From NCBI RefSeq assembly GCF_010882175.1, contig NZ_WKLH01000006.1, positions 62,861 through 126,860 of the forward strand: a stretch of 64,000 bases of DNA, given 5' to 3'. Shown piece after piece: positions 7,689 through 17,014 of the stretch (position 1 is its first letter; every line of letters starts with the position of its first letter). The stretch comes from Mangrovibacterium lignilyticum (lineage in GTDB: Bacteria > Bacteroidota > Bacteroidia > Bacteroidales > Prolixibacteraceae). A model generated the notes under the pieces. The model saw nothing but the letters and a program-made list of their open reading frames with translations, was not told the DNA's origin and made no database searches. The position numbers and the translations under genes were made by a program.

Positions 7689-10562
7689 CTATAAATCTAA
7701 CTCTTTTTTCAGAAACTCAGCAGTGTATGACGAATGGTTTGCAACAATTTCTTCCGGTGTTCCGGTTCCCAAAATCAAGCCACCACCGCGACCACCTTCA
7801 GGTCCCAAATCGATGATATGATCAGCCACTTTAATCACATCGAGATTGTGCTCAATAACGATGACCGTATTCCCACGTTCCACCAATTTATAAAGCACAC
7901 CCAACAGGACACGGATATCCTCAAAGTGCAAGCCGGTAGTCGGTTCATCCAGGATATACATGGTTTGTCCGGTATCTTTTTTAGCCAGTTCGGTGGCCAG
8001 TTTCACTCGTTGCGATTCGCCACCCGACAAGGTTGTCGACGACTGTCCAAGCGTGATGTACCCCAATCCGACTTCCTGCAAAGTTTTTAGTTTATGAGCG
8101 ATAGACGGCAAGCTTTCGAAAAACTCAACACCCTGGTTCATCGTCATATTCAACACATCGCTAATTGATTTGCCTTTGTAACGAACTTCCAGCGTTTCGC
8201 GGTTGTAGCGCTTGCCATTACAGGCATCGCAATGCACATACACATCGGGCAGGAAGTTCATTTCAATCAACTTCAAACCACCCCCCTGACATTCTTCGCA
8301 ACGGCCACCTTTTACATTGAACGAGAAACGCCCGGGCTTGTACCCGCGAATTTTAGCCTCGGGCAGCTGCGCAAACAAAGCCCGGATATCGGAGAATACA
8401 CCGGTGTAGGTAACCGGATTGGAACGTGGTGTCCGTCCCAATGGCGACTGGTCAACCTGCACCACTTTATCGATGTTTTTCAGTCCTTCAATTTTATCGT
8501 AAGGAAGCGGATCTTTCAGCGAGTTGAAAAAATGCTGACTTAAAACAGGTTGCAACGTACCGTTGATCAAACTCGATTTTCCACTACCCGACACACCAGT
8601 CACACAGATCATTTTTCCCAGAGGAAATTCTGCATCGACATTTTTCAGGTTATTGCCGCGGCAGCCGAGCAATTTCAGGCTTTTGCCATTTCCTTTCCGG
8701 CGCTTTTCAGGAACAACAATCCGGTGCTCCCCTTTCAGGTATTTTGACGTCAGCGTATCTGCATCAATCACTTCCTGCGGAGTTCCGGCAGCCACCACTT
8801 CGCCTCCGTGACGCCCGGCAAACGGGCCCATGTCGACCAGGTAATCAGCCGACAGCATCATGTCTTTATCGTGCTCCACAACAATCACCGAGTTTCCGGT
8901 ATCGCGCAGTTTTTCGAGCGAATTGATCAATCGCAGGTTGTCACGTTGGTGCAATCCGATACTCGGCTCATCCAAAATGTAAAGGACGTTAACCAGCTGA
9001 GAGCCGATTTGCGTTGCCAGCCGAATCCGCTGCGATTCGCCGCCCGACAAAGTTCCCGAAGAACGATCGAGCGACAGGTACTCCAAGCCAACATCGAGCA
9101 GGAAGCTCAGGCGGGTACGAATCTCTTTGATTACCTCCGTTCCAATCTTTTGCTGACGACTCGTAATGCGATCTTCCAAACCCAGAAACCAGGTGCTGAG
9201 CTCGGCAATATCCATTCTGGCCAGTTCCGAGATATTCTTGTTATCAATTTTGAAATACAGAGATTCCTTTTTCAAACGAAGACCATCGCATTCGGGACAG
9301 GCTTTTTCCCGCACAAACTGGTTTGCCCACTTCTGTGCCGTCTTCGACGGATTATCGTCCCGCTGGCTGTCGATATATTTTACAATTCCCTCGTAGGTCA
9401 TCATGTAGTTGACTGATGTACCCAAGGGTGAATTTTTCAACTGAATCCGTTCATTGGTTCCGTAAAGGATGGTATTCATCGCCTCTTCCGAAATATCCTT
9501 CACCGGTGTTTGCAGTGTAAAGCCGTACTTTTCGCCTAAGGCTTCAATCTGCCAAAAAATCAATGTATTTTTCTTCGCCCCCAGCGGTGCAATTCCTCCC
9601 TTAGCAATGCTCAGTTCCGGATTAGGAATAATCTTTTCCTGATCGATCTCAGCGATGCGCCCCAATCCGTTACATTTGGGACAAGCACCCTGCGGCGAAT
9701 TAAACGAAAAGTTATGCGGAGCAGGCTCATTATACGAAATGCCCGTTGTTGGACACATCAACTGGCGGCTGTAAAATTTCAGATCATCCGAATCATTGTC
9801 CATGATCAGGCTAACACCATGACCGTGCTTCATAGCCGTTTGTACCGATTGTTTCAACCGCTTGTTGCTGCTTTCGTCTACATTCAGGCGATCGATCACC
9901 ACCTCGATAAAGTGATTTTTATAGCGGTCGACTCGCATGTTGGGTTGCATTTCAACCACTTCGCCGTCTACCCGGGCGTACAAAAAGCCCTTTTTGCGGG
10001 TCGACTCGAACAACTCGCGGTAGTGTCCCTTCCGACCACGCACCAGCGGAGCCATAATCAGGATTCGCTTACCGGCAAATTGCTCATGAATCAAGGTCAG
10101 AATTTGTTCATCGGTATATTTCACCATTCGCTCACCGGTCTCGTACGAGAAAGCCTCCCCGGCGCGGGCATAGAGCAAACGCAGGAAGTCGTAGATTTCG
10201 GTTACCGTCCCGACTGATGAGCGAGGGTTTTTGTTGGTTGTCTTCTGCTCGATGGAAATCACCGGACTCAGCCCCGTAATCTTATCCACATCGGGGCGTT
10301 CCATATTGCCCAGAAACGAGCGGGCATAAGCCGAAAACGTTTCGATGTAACGCCGCTGGCCTTCGGCATAAATGGTATCGAAGGCCAAAGATGACTTTCC
10401 GCTGCCGCTTAAGCCGGTAATGACCGTGAGCTTATTGCGCGGAATTTCAACATTTATATTTTGAAGGTTATGCACACGGGCACCGTGTACAATAATCTTT
10501 TCATCCTGATCAAGCAACTCTTCGTCCAGCTGCAGATTATCATTCTCCACCATCTTAGTCAT
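7689..10562 (-). CDS. uvrA: UvrABC excinuclease subunit A
   Basis: 957 residues, full length. Two ABC ATPase modules: Walker A G-L-S-G-S-G-K-S-S at 50-58 and G-V-S-G-S-G-K-S-S in the second half, each with an L-S-G-G-E-S-Q-R signature. Zinc modules are seen as C-P-K-C-N-G-L-G and C-P-E-C-D-G-L in the first half and C-E-E-C-Q-G-G-G...C-D-A-C-N-G-K in the second. It is the damage-recognition ATPase of nucleotide excision repair in the cytoplasm. The ATG overlaps the stop region of the upstream lytic transglycosylase gene by 8 bases, so the two are translationally linked. A second in-frame ATG nine bases downstream could also serve. Confidence 0.98.
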   Translation of the reverse strand: MTKMVENDNLQLDEELLDQDEKIIVHGARVHNLQNINVEIPRNKLTVITGLSGSGKSSLAFDTIYAEGQRRYIETFSAYARSFLGNMERPDVDKITGLSPVISIEQKTTNKNPRSSVGTVTEIYDFLRLLYARAGEAFSYETGERMVKYTDEQILTLIHEQFAGKRILIMAPLVRGRKGHYRELFESTRKKGFLYARVDGEVVEMQPNMRVDRYKNHFIEVVIDRLNVDESSNKRLKQSVQTAMKHGHGVSLIMDNDSDDLKFYSRQLMCPTTGISYNEPAPHNFSFNSPQGACPKCNGLGRIAEIDQEKIIPNPELSIAKGGIAPLGAKKNTLIFWQIEALGEKYGFTLQTPVKDISEEAMNTILYGTNERIQLKNSPLGTSVNYMMTYEGIVKYIDSQRDDNPSKTAQKWANQFVREKACPECDGLRLKKESLYFKIDNKNISELARMDIAELSTWFLGLEDRITSRQQKIGTEVIKEIRTRLSFLLDVGLEYLSLDRSSGTLSGGESQRIRLATQIGSQLVNVLYILDEPSIGLHQRDNLRLINSLEKLRDTGNSVIVVEHDKDMMLSADYLVDMGPFAGRHGGEVVAAGTPQEVIDADTLTSKYLKGEHRIVVPEKRRKGNGKSLKLLGCRGNNLKNVDAEFPLGKMICVTGVSGSGKSSLINGTLQPVLSQHFFNSLKDPLPYDKIEGLKNIDKVVQVDQSPLGRTPRSNPVTYTGVFSDIRALFAQLPEAKIRGYKPGRFSFNVKGGRCEECQGGGLKLIEMNFLPDVYVHCDACNGKRYNRETLEVRYKGKSISDVLNMTMNQGVEFFESLPSIAHKLKTLQEVGLGYITLGQSSTTLSGGESQRVKLATELAKKDTGQTMYILDEPTTGLHFEDIRVLLGVLYKLVERGNTVIVIEHNLDVIKVADHIIDLGPEGGRGGGLILGTGTPEEIVANHSSYTAEFLKKELDL

Positions 10563-11496
10563 TTGTATTGGTCCGGAAGTTTTTGCCGGGAACTTTGATC
10601 ACATATGTTTTTCCTCGCGAGTTCGTCAGAAAAGTTTCACGCAACCAGGGATTCAACGTCTTCAATATTTTATAATTGGTGCCATGTTCAGCAGCAAAGT
10701 CTGCAAAATCTTTCACCGGTCCGTTAATGGTGATATTCTTCACATCCCACATCGGATATATTTCGTCTTTTTTAATATCGAAACCATACTGCTTCGGATT
10801 CTCCATAATCAGTTTCAACGCGAGGATGCGGAAAACATAGCGCGATGTTTCTTCGCCAACCAGCAAGTCGTAATAGCTGCTTACTTTTTGGCGTTCGAGC
10901 TGCCGGTCGATGAATGAGCGGCCGGCGTTGTACGAAGCCGCCACCAAGGTCCAGCTGCCGAATTTCCGATAGGATTCTTTCAGGTAGTCACAGGCAGCCT
11001 GCGTTGCTTTTTCAAGGTGATAGCGTTCATCAACTTCACCATTGACTTCCAGCCCGTAGTCACCCGCGGTGCCTTTCATAAACTGCCAAAACCCGACCGC
11101 CCCCGCAGGAGAAAGGGCGCGTTGATCGAAACCACTTTCGGCCAGCGCTAGGTAAGCAAAGTCGGTCGGAACGGTGTCGGCCTCCAGAATCGGAACAATG
11201 ATGGACATGAAACGAGGCGCCAATTTCAAGAAACGCAGTGTTTGCGAGTGAAAATAACTATTCACCAGCAATTCCCGATCGAGACTTTCGCGCACATCGT
11301 TGTACTCCAGGGGAACCTCTTCATCCATAAACTTCAGCTTCGACGGCAACTCAACCGCATGATACATCACGCGTCCCGAAGGCTCTGCTTTCCCTTCCTG
11401 TTCGGGCAAAGCCGACGATTCCAACAGATGATATCCGGCCAATAAAACAACAATCAAACCCAAGCTAACAATCGAACGTCCTATAATCTTCTTCAT
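10555..11496 (-). CDS. Membrane-anchored lytic transglycosylase (MltD-like, SLT domain)
   Basis: 313 residues from ATG 11496 (M-K-K-I-I-G-R-S start); the frame is open to 11523 but the promoter found at 11521-11551 excludes that start. A hydrophobic segment at about 8-24 lacks a lipobox cysteine, so it is a signal anchor or signal peptide. The SLT catalytic region is at about 105-235: L-A-L-A-E-S-G-F with catalytic Glu120, G-A-V-G-F-W-Q-F-M (132-140), and A-A-S-Y-N-A-G-R-S. The C-terminus (about 255-313) is LysM-like but short. It cleaves peptidoglycan with formation of 1,6-anhydro-muramic ends in the periplasm. First gene of an operon with uvrA. Confidence 0.9.
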   Translation of the reverse strand: MKKIIGRSIVSLGLIVVLLAGYHLLESSALPEQEGKAEPSGRVMYHAVELPSKLKFMDEEVPLEYNDVRESLDRELLVNSYFHSQTLRFLKLAPRFMSIIVPILEADTVPTDFAYLALAESGFDQRALSPAGAVGFWQFMKGTAGDYGLEVNGEVDERYHLEKATQAACDYLKESYRKFGSWTLVAASYNAGRSFIDRQLERQKVSSYYDLLVGEETSRYVFRILALKLIMENPKQYGFDIKKDEIYPMWDVKNITINGPVKDFADFAAEHGTNYKILKTLNPWLRETFLTNSRGKTYVIKVPGKNFRTNTND

Positions 11497-11520
11497 ATCC
11501 CAACAAGCAATTTTAAATGG

Positions 11521-11551
11521 CAAAAATAATGGTTTTTAGGGTGGCTATCAA
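11521..11551 (-). promoter_or_regulatory. Promoter of the mltD-like/uvrA operon
   Basis: Minus strand TTG (11551-11549), 20-base spacer, TATTTTTG (11528-11521): a full match to TTG-N20-TAnnTTTG. The predicted start of transcription is about 15-20 bases before the ATG at 11496. Confidence 0.7.
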
Positions 11552-11770
11552 CGAAGTTGAACTTTTAATTTTTAAGACAAGCAAAGGGAGCAGAAGTTCA
11601 TGAGAGCTGAAAAACGGGAAGCATCTGCCGACCGGATTTGGCGCGATTGACCGGATTGTGGAAGGACAGACAAATGCCAATATTAACAAATAAACCAAGG
11701 CCAGGCACAACGAAAAAAAAATCCAGCCCAATCGCATTTTGTTGCATCAATTCACGTTTACCGCCCCACG

Positions 11771-12244
11771 TCAGCTTTCCGATTCTTCCTGAACCAAACG
11801 CTCCATGACCGGCATAAATCGTCCTTCAATATCGGTTTTCAAATGGCCAACAGTGCGAAAACCATAACTCAGATAAAAGGCTTCTGAGTTTGGATCGGCA
11901 TCCAGAACGACCCGTTCGAAACCGGCTTCCTGCACCTGCATCATAAAATCGCTGAGTAGGTAGTTGCCATAGCCGCGACCAATAAACTCAGGTTCGATAA
12001 ACAGATTGTCGAGCTTGGCAGTAGCCGCATCAATTGGGCGGTAAGTGTAGTAACCGACCAGCTGATCGTCGACCAGCAGTTTATAAGCGGAGCTGTATTC
12101 CAGGTAATCAGAAGTAATTTTTAGCTCTTCGCGCCACGCCTCCATTTGTTCGGGGCTGTACTTCCAGTAAGCTTTCGACCGGAACGTGAGCTCAGTCAGT
12201 AACTGAGCATCGGCGGCATGTACTCTTTCAATTATTAGATTCAT
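11771..12244 (-). CDS. GNAT family N-acetyltransferase
   Basis: 157 residues from M-N-L-I-I-E-R-V. The acetyl-CoA binding core is visible: L-F-I-E-P-E-F-I-G-R-G-Y-G-N-Y-L-L (motif A, Q/R-x-x-G-x-G/A form R-G-Y-G-N) and the later N-S-E-A-F-Y-L-S-Y-G-F-R-T-V-G motif B ending the domain. Cytoplasmic; acetylates an amine of unknown identity. The frame is open five codons further upstream (12259); I use the inner ATG because family members begin directly with beta strand 1. Isolated gene, no functional link to neighbours. Confidence 0.85.
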   Translation of the reverse strand: MNLIIERVHAADAQLLTELTFRSKAYWKYSPEQMEAWREELKITSDYLEYSSAYKLLVDDQLVGYYTYRPIDAATAKLDNLFIEPEFIGRGYGNYLLSDFMMQVQEAGFERVVLDADPNSEAFYLSYGFRTVGHLKTDIEGRFMPVMERLVQEESES

Positions 12245-12600
12245 GCTTAAAGTTATCAATCATAATCGAAATTTCAAACGGGTAAAGAATTGAGAAAGAT
12301 CAATTTATTGTCTTCAAATTTAGTTTCTTATGACGAGCACGCTCTGCTCTGTATTTTACGCTTTGAAAATTTGTCAGATTTGAAAACTGCCAACTAAGAA
12401 ACGCCACTCTTCAAACAAATGACCAGCCAAACATATGATCATTTTTAGAGGTATTTCGACTAAAATGTGGTAATTTTATTAGGCTGTTACCATTGACCAA
12501 TGTAAATGAGAAGTTCTCTCTGAATAATAGCTCATTGTTGAGCTACTATTTTTGCGCCTTTTGCTGAATTGAGAATTATTTTTTTACCCGAGTCCCGAAA
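12245..12600. other. Intergenic region, 356 bases, upstream of the large exported protein
   Basis: A/T-rich, no open frame worth calling. Near its right end is an inverted repeat TAGCTCA (12528-12534) / TGAGCTA (12539-12545) that directly abuts a -7-like element at 12547-12554. Otherwise I see nothing structured. Confidence 0.6.
12547..12554 (+). promoter_or_regulatory. -7 promoter element before the 1394-residue gene
   Basis: TATTTTTG matches TAnnTTTG, 46 bases before the ATG at 12601. No TTG sits at the ideal distance; instead the hairpin 12528-12545 occupies the spacer, which could be an operator. Confidence 0.4.
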
Positions 12601-15600
12601 ATGAAAAACCTGAAATCAACTATTTGGGGGATCATTATTCTGTTACTGCTTACCCTTCAAATTTCCTCCTTAACTGCCCAAACAACCGGAACCGAAGTTG
12701 ATCCAAAGATCCTAGAGTTAATTGCAGAAGTTCCTGCAAACGATGAATACATCAAAGCAGGTGCGATCATTCTATTAAATGAAGTATGTATATCTGTGGA
12801 TGACAATGATTTTTACCAACATTCAACACATGTATGTGGCAAAATTTTGAGTGAAAAGGCAAGAACCGATTATAGTCACATCACGTTATCGTATAATTCT
12901 CACTTCGAAAATCTTTCACTCGACTTTGCACGAACGATAAAAGGAGACGGAACTATTGTTGAAGTTTCGAAAGAAGCAATTCAAGTAAAAACAGGACAGC
13001 TAACAGGTAGCGGGAAAGAAAGTACCGACCAACGCATTCTCTCCTTTATATTCTCTTCATTAAAAACGGGAGATGTATTTGAATATCAAGTCACCTATAA
13101 CCAAAAATCCCCGAGAATACCAAGCAAATGGTATGGGCAATTCTGTTTTAATCATATACTTAGCACCCCTCTCTCATCATTAAAAACAATAAGGATAGAC
13201 CCAGTCTACCTTTCCCGGATTCAACTACAATTGCCTCGGAAATCAAATTTCACACACAACTTGCATCATATTAAACTGAAGCCCAAAATCGTCAAAATTG
13301 CCGGCCATAAAGTTTATAGCTGGGAATCAAGAAATCTTCCGGCCATCCCGATTGAAGAATTTATGCCTCCGATTTTAGATGTATTACCATCCATCTATTT
13401 GACATCAGTCAGCGATTGGAGTGAAATAGACCAGTGGGCAAGCATGAATATTTTCCCTCAAACTGACCTTACAACAGAAATACAAACACTGGCTGACACG
13501 TTAACTAGAAATGCCATTGACGACGACGAGAAAATCGCGAAACTGTACCAATATGTCCAATTAGAAATTGATTACGTTGAAGTCGATTTCGGTCGTGGTG
13601 GTTATTTTCCACAGTATGCCAATCGAACACTACGGAACCAATACGGTGATTGTAAAGATAAGGCGACACTCCTCATCTCCATGTTGAGCGCCATCGGTAT
13701 TCGATCATTTCCCGCACTGATCAATCCAGTCAGAGACATTGATATGCAGAATCCTTCGCCGAGTCAATTCAGCCACGTGATCGTTTTTATCCCTCGTGAA
13801 GACAAGTCGTTCTGGCTGGATCCGACATCCAATGTTACACCATTCCCAAAGCTATTTTTTCAAGACACTGATAAATGGGCTTTCGTCGTTGATGGACAGG
13901 GCGGTAAATTCGTAAAAACACCGAAACAAAGACCAGAGGACAACTTGGCCAAAATCGCAATAAGCCATCAGTTTTCAAACGACACAGCTCAATTAACCTT
14001 AATTATCATGATGCAAGATGCTTACAGTGAGATCTATAAATCATTTTTCAAGCCACTTTCAGACAAACAAAGAGAAGATTTAATTGCAAAAATAGTCACC
14101 TACTTTAACCCGGAGCAAAAACCTGACACTTTTGGCTACACGAACCCCAACGATCCAAACATCCCCTTGGGCTTTTACCTGAATTTCAAATCCACTAAAA
14201 AAGAAGAAACCAACGTACAGTCCTATTTGTATGAAAACAGTGCTATGACGCCTGCCACATTTTCAGTTCTTAACCTGAAAGATTTAGCATCGCCTGAAAA
14301 ACGCAAATATGATTTGCTCTTCCCGGTGACTCATAAAGTAACATGCATTGAAATTTATCGCGGTCCTGATCCTGAATTTAAACCTGGTATTCTACCCAGG
14401 AATGACTCCATAAACACACCATTTATCTCTTTCTCCAAAAAATTCAAACAAGCTGAAAACATCGTTTCCGCAGAGTGGGAGTTTACCTTGAAGGAGAAAT
14501 CTATCAGTCTGCAAGAATACGGCACTTTTTACAACAGTATTCATGAAGTATTGGAAAAGTTAAAGTGGACAATCCGGTTTGATCGGGAAAGAGGACGGGT
14601 TTCCACCTCGGAAAATAAAAGCAAAGATCTGCAGCTTAGTGTTATTGTGGTTAAAACAAAACAGGACGCTGACAAACTACTCCAAAAGCTCGAAAAAGGC
14701 GAGGAATTTGCCGTTTTAGCGCGGGAGGAATCCATCGGCCCTGCAACAGAAAACGGTGGCGATTTAGGCTACGTTGATCCGAACGAATTAATGCCTGAAC
14801 TAACAAGCATTGCTGCAAATCTTCCGGTTGGCCAGCACAGCGGTTCAATAGAAACACCCAATGGCTATTTTATCATTCAAAAAAACGGAGAAAAAAATCC
14901 ATCCGACTCAAAAATACAAAGCTCGTTTGAAACACTGCTAAAAAAAGGCCAAGATGCTCTTGAAAGCGAATTGTATTCCGATGCTATCCTTTACTTAAAC
15001 GAAGCTGTAAAAGCAGATCCGGAAAATGTAGATGCTCACTATCTCCTTGGCCTTGCTTATGTCAAACAACAACCGCCCTTTGAAAGGGCCTATGAAATAA
15101 ATTGCGGGGCAATTGAAAAATCAACCGCTCAATTTAAAAAGGTTATAGAAATTTGTCCGGAATATAAAGCCGAATCGGTAGATCCTTACACATCATTAGC
15201 CAGCGAATGGGTAACCATGGCTCTTGCCTATGCCTGCCGGGGCGAAACAGATTCGGTGCGCTGGGCATTTGAGCAAGGCCGGGCGGCTTGTGCCTTTTAC
15301 CCCGCCATTTTGGAGGCCACCAAAAACGTAATGGCTTCATGCGATAAAAATGCCCTACTAATTACTGACGACCTTGCCCTCTTTATATGGTATCTTCAAA
15401 TTGCTGAGGCCTACCGGCCGGACATCACCGCAATACAAAAAGACTTTTTGAACTTCCCATGGTATATTAAGCTATTAAAAACTAAAAATCAATTCGCCGA
15501 AAGTCCAATTCTACCGAATTTAAAAGATGAAGAGATCGACAACATGCTCCCCCTAACATGGAGGACCCGCGAATATAAGATCCCTGTTTCCGAAGACCCG

Positions 15601-16785
15601 ATGAACATCAAGGGTGTAATCAAATGGACCTTGAAACCAACCTATATGGGCCAATACTTACTTGTAGGCGACCAAATTTTAATCCAAATCCTCGAAACAA
15701 ACAAATGGAAGAAACCGGTATACACAACAGCTAAAGATAAACTGTTGAATCTCGACAACTACCTGACTTTAGAAGGCTTAATATACCGTTTGTATACGCA
15801 TGAGGTTGAAGAAGAATCACCAGAGAAGACATTAGAAAATTTCCTTAGCCGATACAGTTTCGAGACGATCAACGATCCACAAACAAAATACATTCCTCTT
15901 TTAGCTGAAGTCATCCAACAATATCGTATATGCATCTATCTATTGGAAAAATATTACTATGAGCGGTTAGAATTCGAAAAACTTGTAACATTCATGGAGG
16001 CTATCGATGAAAAAATAGCACGGGAAGCTATTCCCCTCGTCAATAAAGAAATTGAATACTGGGAGCTATTGATGCTGGGAATTGCGTACTTAAAAACGAA
16101 TCAAATTGACCAATCAATTGAGCTATTAAAGAAGAATGCAATTCTTAATCAGAACAAACCGGATAACCTGGAAAATTTGGGCTTTGCTTACGCTATAGCG
16201 AAAAACTATGAAGAAGCTGCTGCTACTTTTGAACGTTTAATTCAAATTGACTCCTCATCTCCTAAGGGATATAAACATTTGGGACATGCATTGTACGATC
16301 TACAACGGTACGAGGAAGCTATAGCCAACCTGGAAAAAGCCATCCAGATTAACCAGGTAGACGTGGAATCCTATTACTGCCTGGGAAGATCATACCTCAA
16401 AATGGGGAAACACGATCTGGCTATAAGCACTTCCGAAAAAGCCATCCAAATTGACCCCGACAATAGCCTTTCAGTCGGCAATCTAGGATGGATCTATTAT
16501 TTGAAAGGCGATTATGAAAAAGCAATCCAATGCGACGAAAAATCTATTGAGATGGACTCAACAACTTTATATGCCAGATACAACATTGCCCATGCCTACT
16601 TTTGTCTCGGTCAATTTGAAAAAGCAAAAAGACAGTATGCAGAAGCCAGAAATTATGATCTATCACACGGGAAAGATGTTCCCCAAGCTTCAATTGACGA
16701 AATAAAAAGGTTGATCGATCAAGATTCCAGTCCTGAGCAAGCCCGACAAATACTGGCTGATGTGTTTGGCATAAAGGATGATTAG
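12601..16785 (+). CDS. Exported DUF3857-transglutaminase-parvulin-TPR fusion protein
   Basis: 1394 residues with an N-terminal signal peptide (hydrophobic about 8-26, ending L-T-A-Q). Residues about 60-280 resemble DUF3857. A transglutaminase-like core follows with the probable triad C351 (Y-G-D-C-K-D-K-A), H392 (F-S-H-V-I-V-F) and D407 (F-W-L-D-P-T). A parvulin-type PPIC domain lies at about 677-760 (F-A-V-L-A-R-E-E-S, N-G-G-D-L-G-Y-V, Y-F-I-I-Q). TPR-like repeats occupy about 775-830 and 1153-1355 (units ending A-I-Q-I-N, A-I-Q-I-D-P). Probably periplasmic or surface-associated, handling or folding proteins. DUF3857 plus transglutaminase is common in Bacteroidota; an embedded parvulin and long TPR tail in the same chain is unusual. 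Stands alone with its own control region. Confidence 0.85.
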   Translation: MKNLKSTIWGIIILLLLTLQISSLTAQTTGTEVDPKILELIAEVPANDEYIKAGAIILLNEVCISVDDNDFYQHSTHVCGKILSEKARTDYSHITLSYNSHFENLSLDFARTIKGDGTIVEVSKEAIQVKTGQLTGSGKESTDQRILSFIFSSLKTGDVFEYQVTYNQKSPRIPSKWYGQFCFNHILSTPLSSLKTIRIDPVYLSRIQLQLPRKSNFTHNLHHIKLKPKIVKIAGHKVYSWESRNLPAIPIEEFMPPILDVLPSIYLTSVSDWSEIDQWASMNIFPQTDLTTEIQTLADTLTRNAIDDDEKIAKLYQYVQLEIDYVEVDFGRGGYFPQYANRTLRNQYGDCKDKATLLISMLSAIGIRSFPALINPVRDIDMQNPSPSQFSHVIVFIPREDKSFWLDPTSNVTPFPKLFFQDTDKWAFVVDGQGGKFVKTPKQRPEDNLAKIAISHQFSNDTAQLTLIIMMQDAYSEIYKSFFKPLSDKQREDLIAKIVTYFNPEQKPDTFGYTNPNDPNIPLGFYLNFKSTKKEETNVQSYLYENSAMTPATFSVLNLKDLASPEKRKYDLLFPVTHKVTCIEIYRGPDPEFKPGILPRNDSINTPFISFSKKFKQAENIVSAEWEFTLKEKSISLQEYGTFYNSIHEVLEKLKWTIRFDRERGRVSTSENKSKDLQLSVIVVKTKQDADKLLQKLEKGEEFAVLAREESIGPATENGGDLGYVDPNELMPELTSIAANLPVGQHSGSIETPNGYFIIQKNGEKNPSDSKIQSSFETLLKKGQDALESELYSDAILYLNEAVKADPENVDAHYLLGLAYVKQQPPFERAYEINCGAIEKSTAQFKKVIEICPEYKAESVDPYTSLASEWVTMALAYACRGETDSVRWAFEQGRAACAFYPAILEATKNVMASCDKNALLITDDLALFIWYLQIAEAYRPDITAIQKDFLNFPWYIKLLKTKNQFAESPILPNLKDEEIDNMLPLTWRTREYKIPVSEDPMNIKGVIKWTLKPTYMGQYLLVGDQILIQILETNKWKKPVYTTAKDKLLNLDNYLTLEGLIYRLYTHEVEEESPEKTLENFLSRYSFETINDPQTKYIPLLAEVIQQYRICIYLLEKYYYERLEFEKLVTFMEAIDEKIAREAIPLVNKEIEYWELLMLGIAYLKTNQIDQSIELLKKNAILNQNKPDNLENLGFAYAIAKNYEEAAATFERLIQIDSSSPKGYKHLGHALYDLQRYEEAIANLEKAIQINQVDVESYYCLGRSYLKMGKHDLAISTSEKAIQIDPDNSLSVGNLGWIYYLKGDYEKAIQCDEKSIEMDSTTLYARYNIAHAYFCLGQFEKAKRQYAEARNYDLSHGKDVPQASIDEIKRLIDQDSSPEQARQILADVFGIKDD

Positions 16786-17014
16786 GATAATAGACCGAGT
16801 CCGGGGATCCTATTCTTTTTGTTAAACCAGATGAGGCAACGTTTCAGCAGCTCCATTTCTTCGTTCGATAGCTTGCCCCTTGACTTCATCGGTGTCTAAT
16901 ATTCTTAGTAAATGTTCCAATTCATTATGCTTGATGCCAGGACAAAAAGGTGAATTCCAATAGACTGACGAAGCTTACTCCCCAACCAATCCGTCAGCTG
17001 TAGCGTATTCCTTT

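Noticed and set aside
8808-9416. 202-residue plus-strand frame antisense to uvrA
   Set aside because: Shadow of a strongly conserved gene.
11513-11737. 74-residue hydrophobic minus-strand frame between the GNAT and mltD-like genes
   Set aside because: It runs through an excellent promoter for the mltD-like gene (11521-11551), and its second half reads as non-protein sequence; no supporting start signal.
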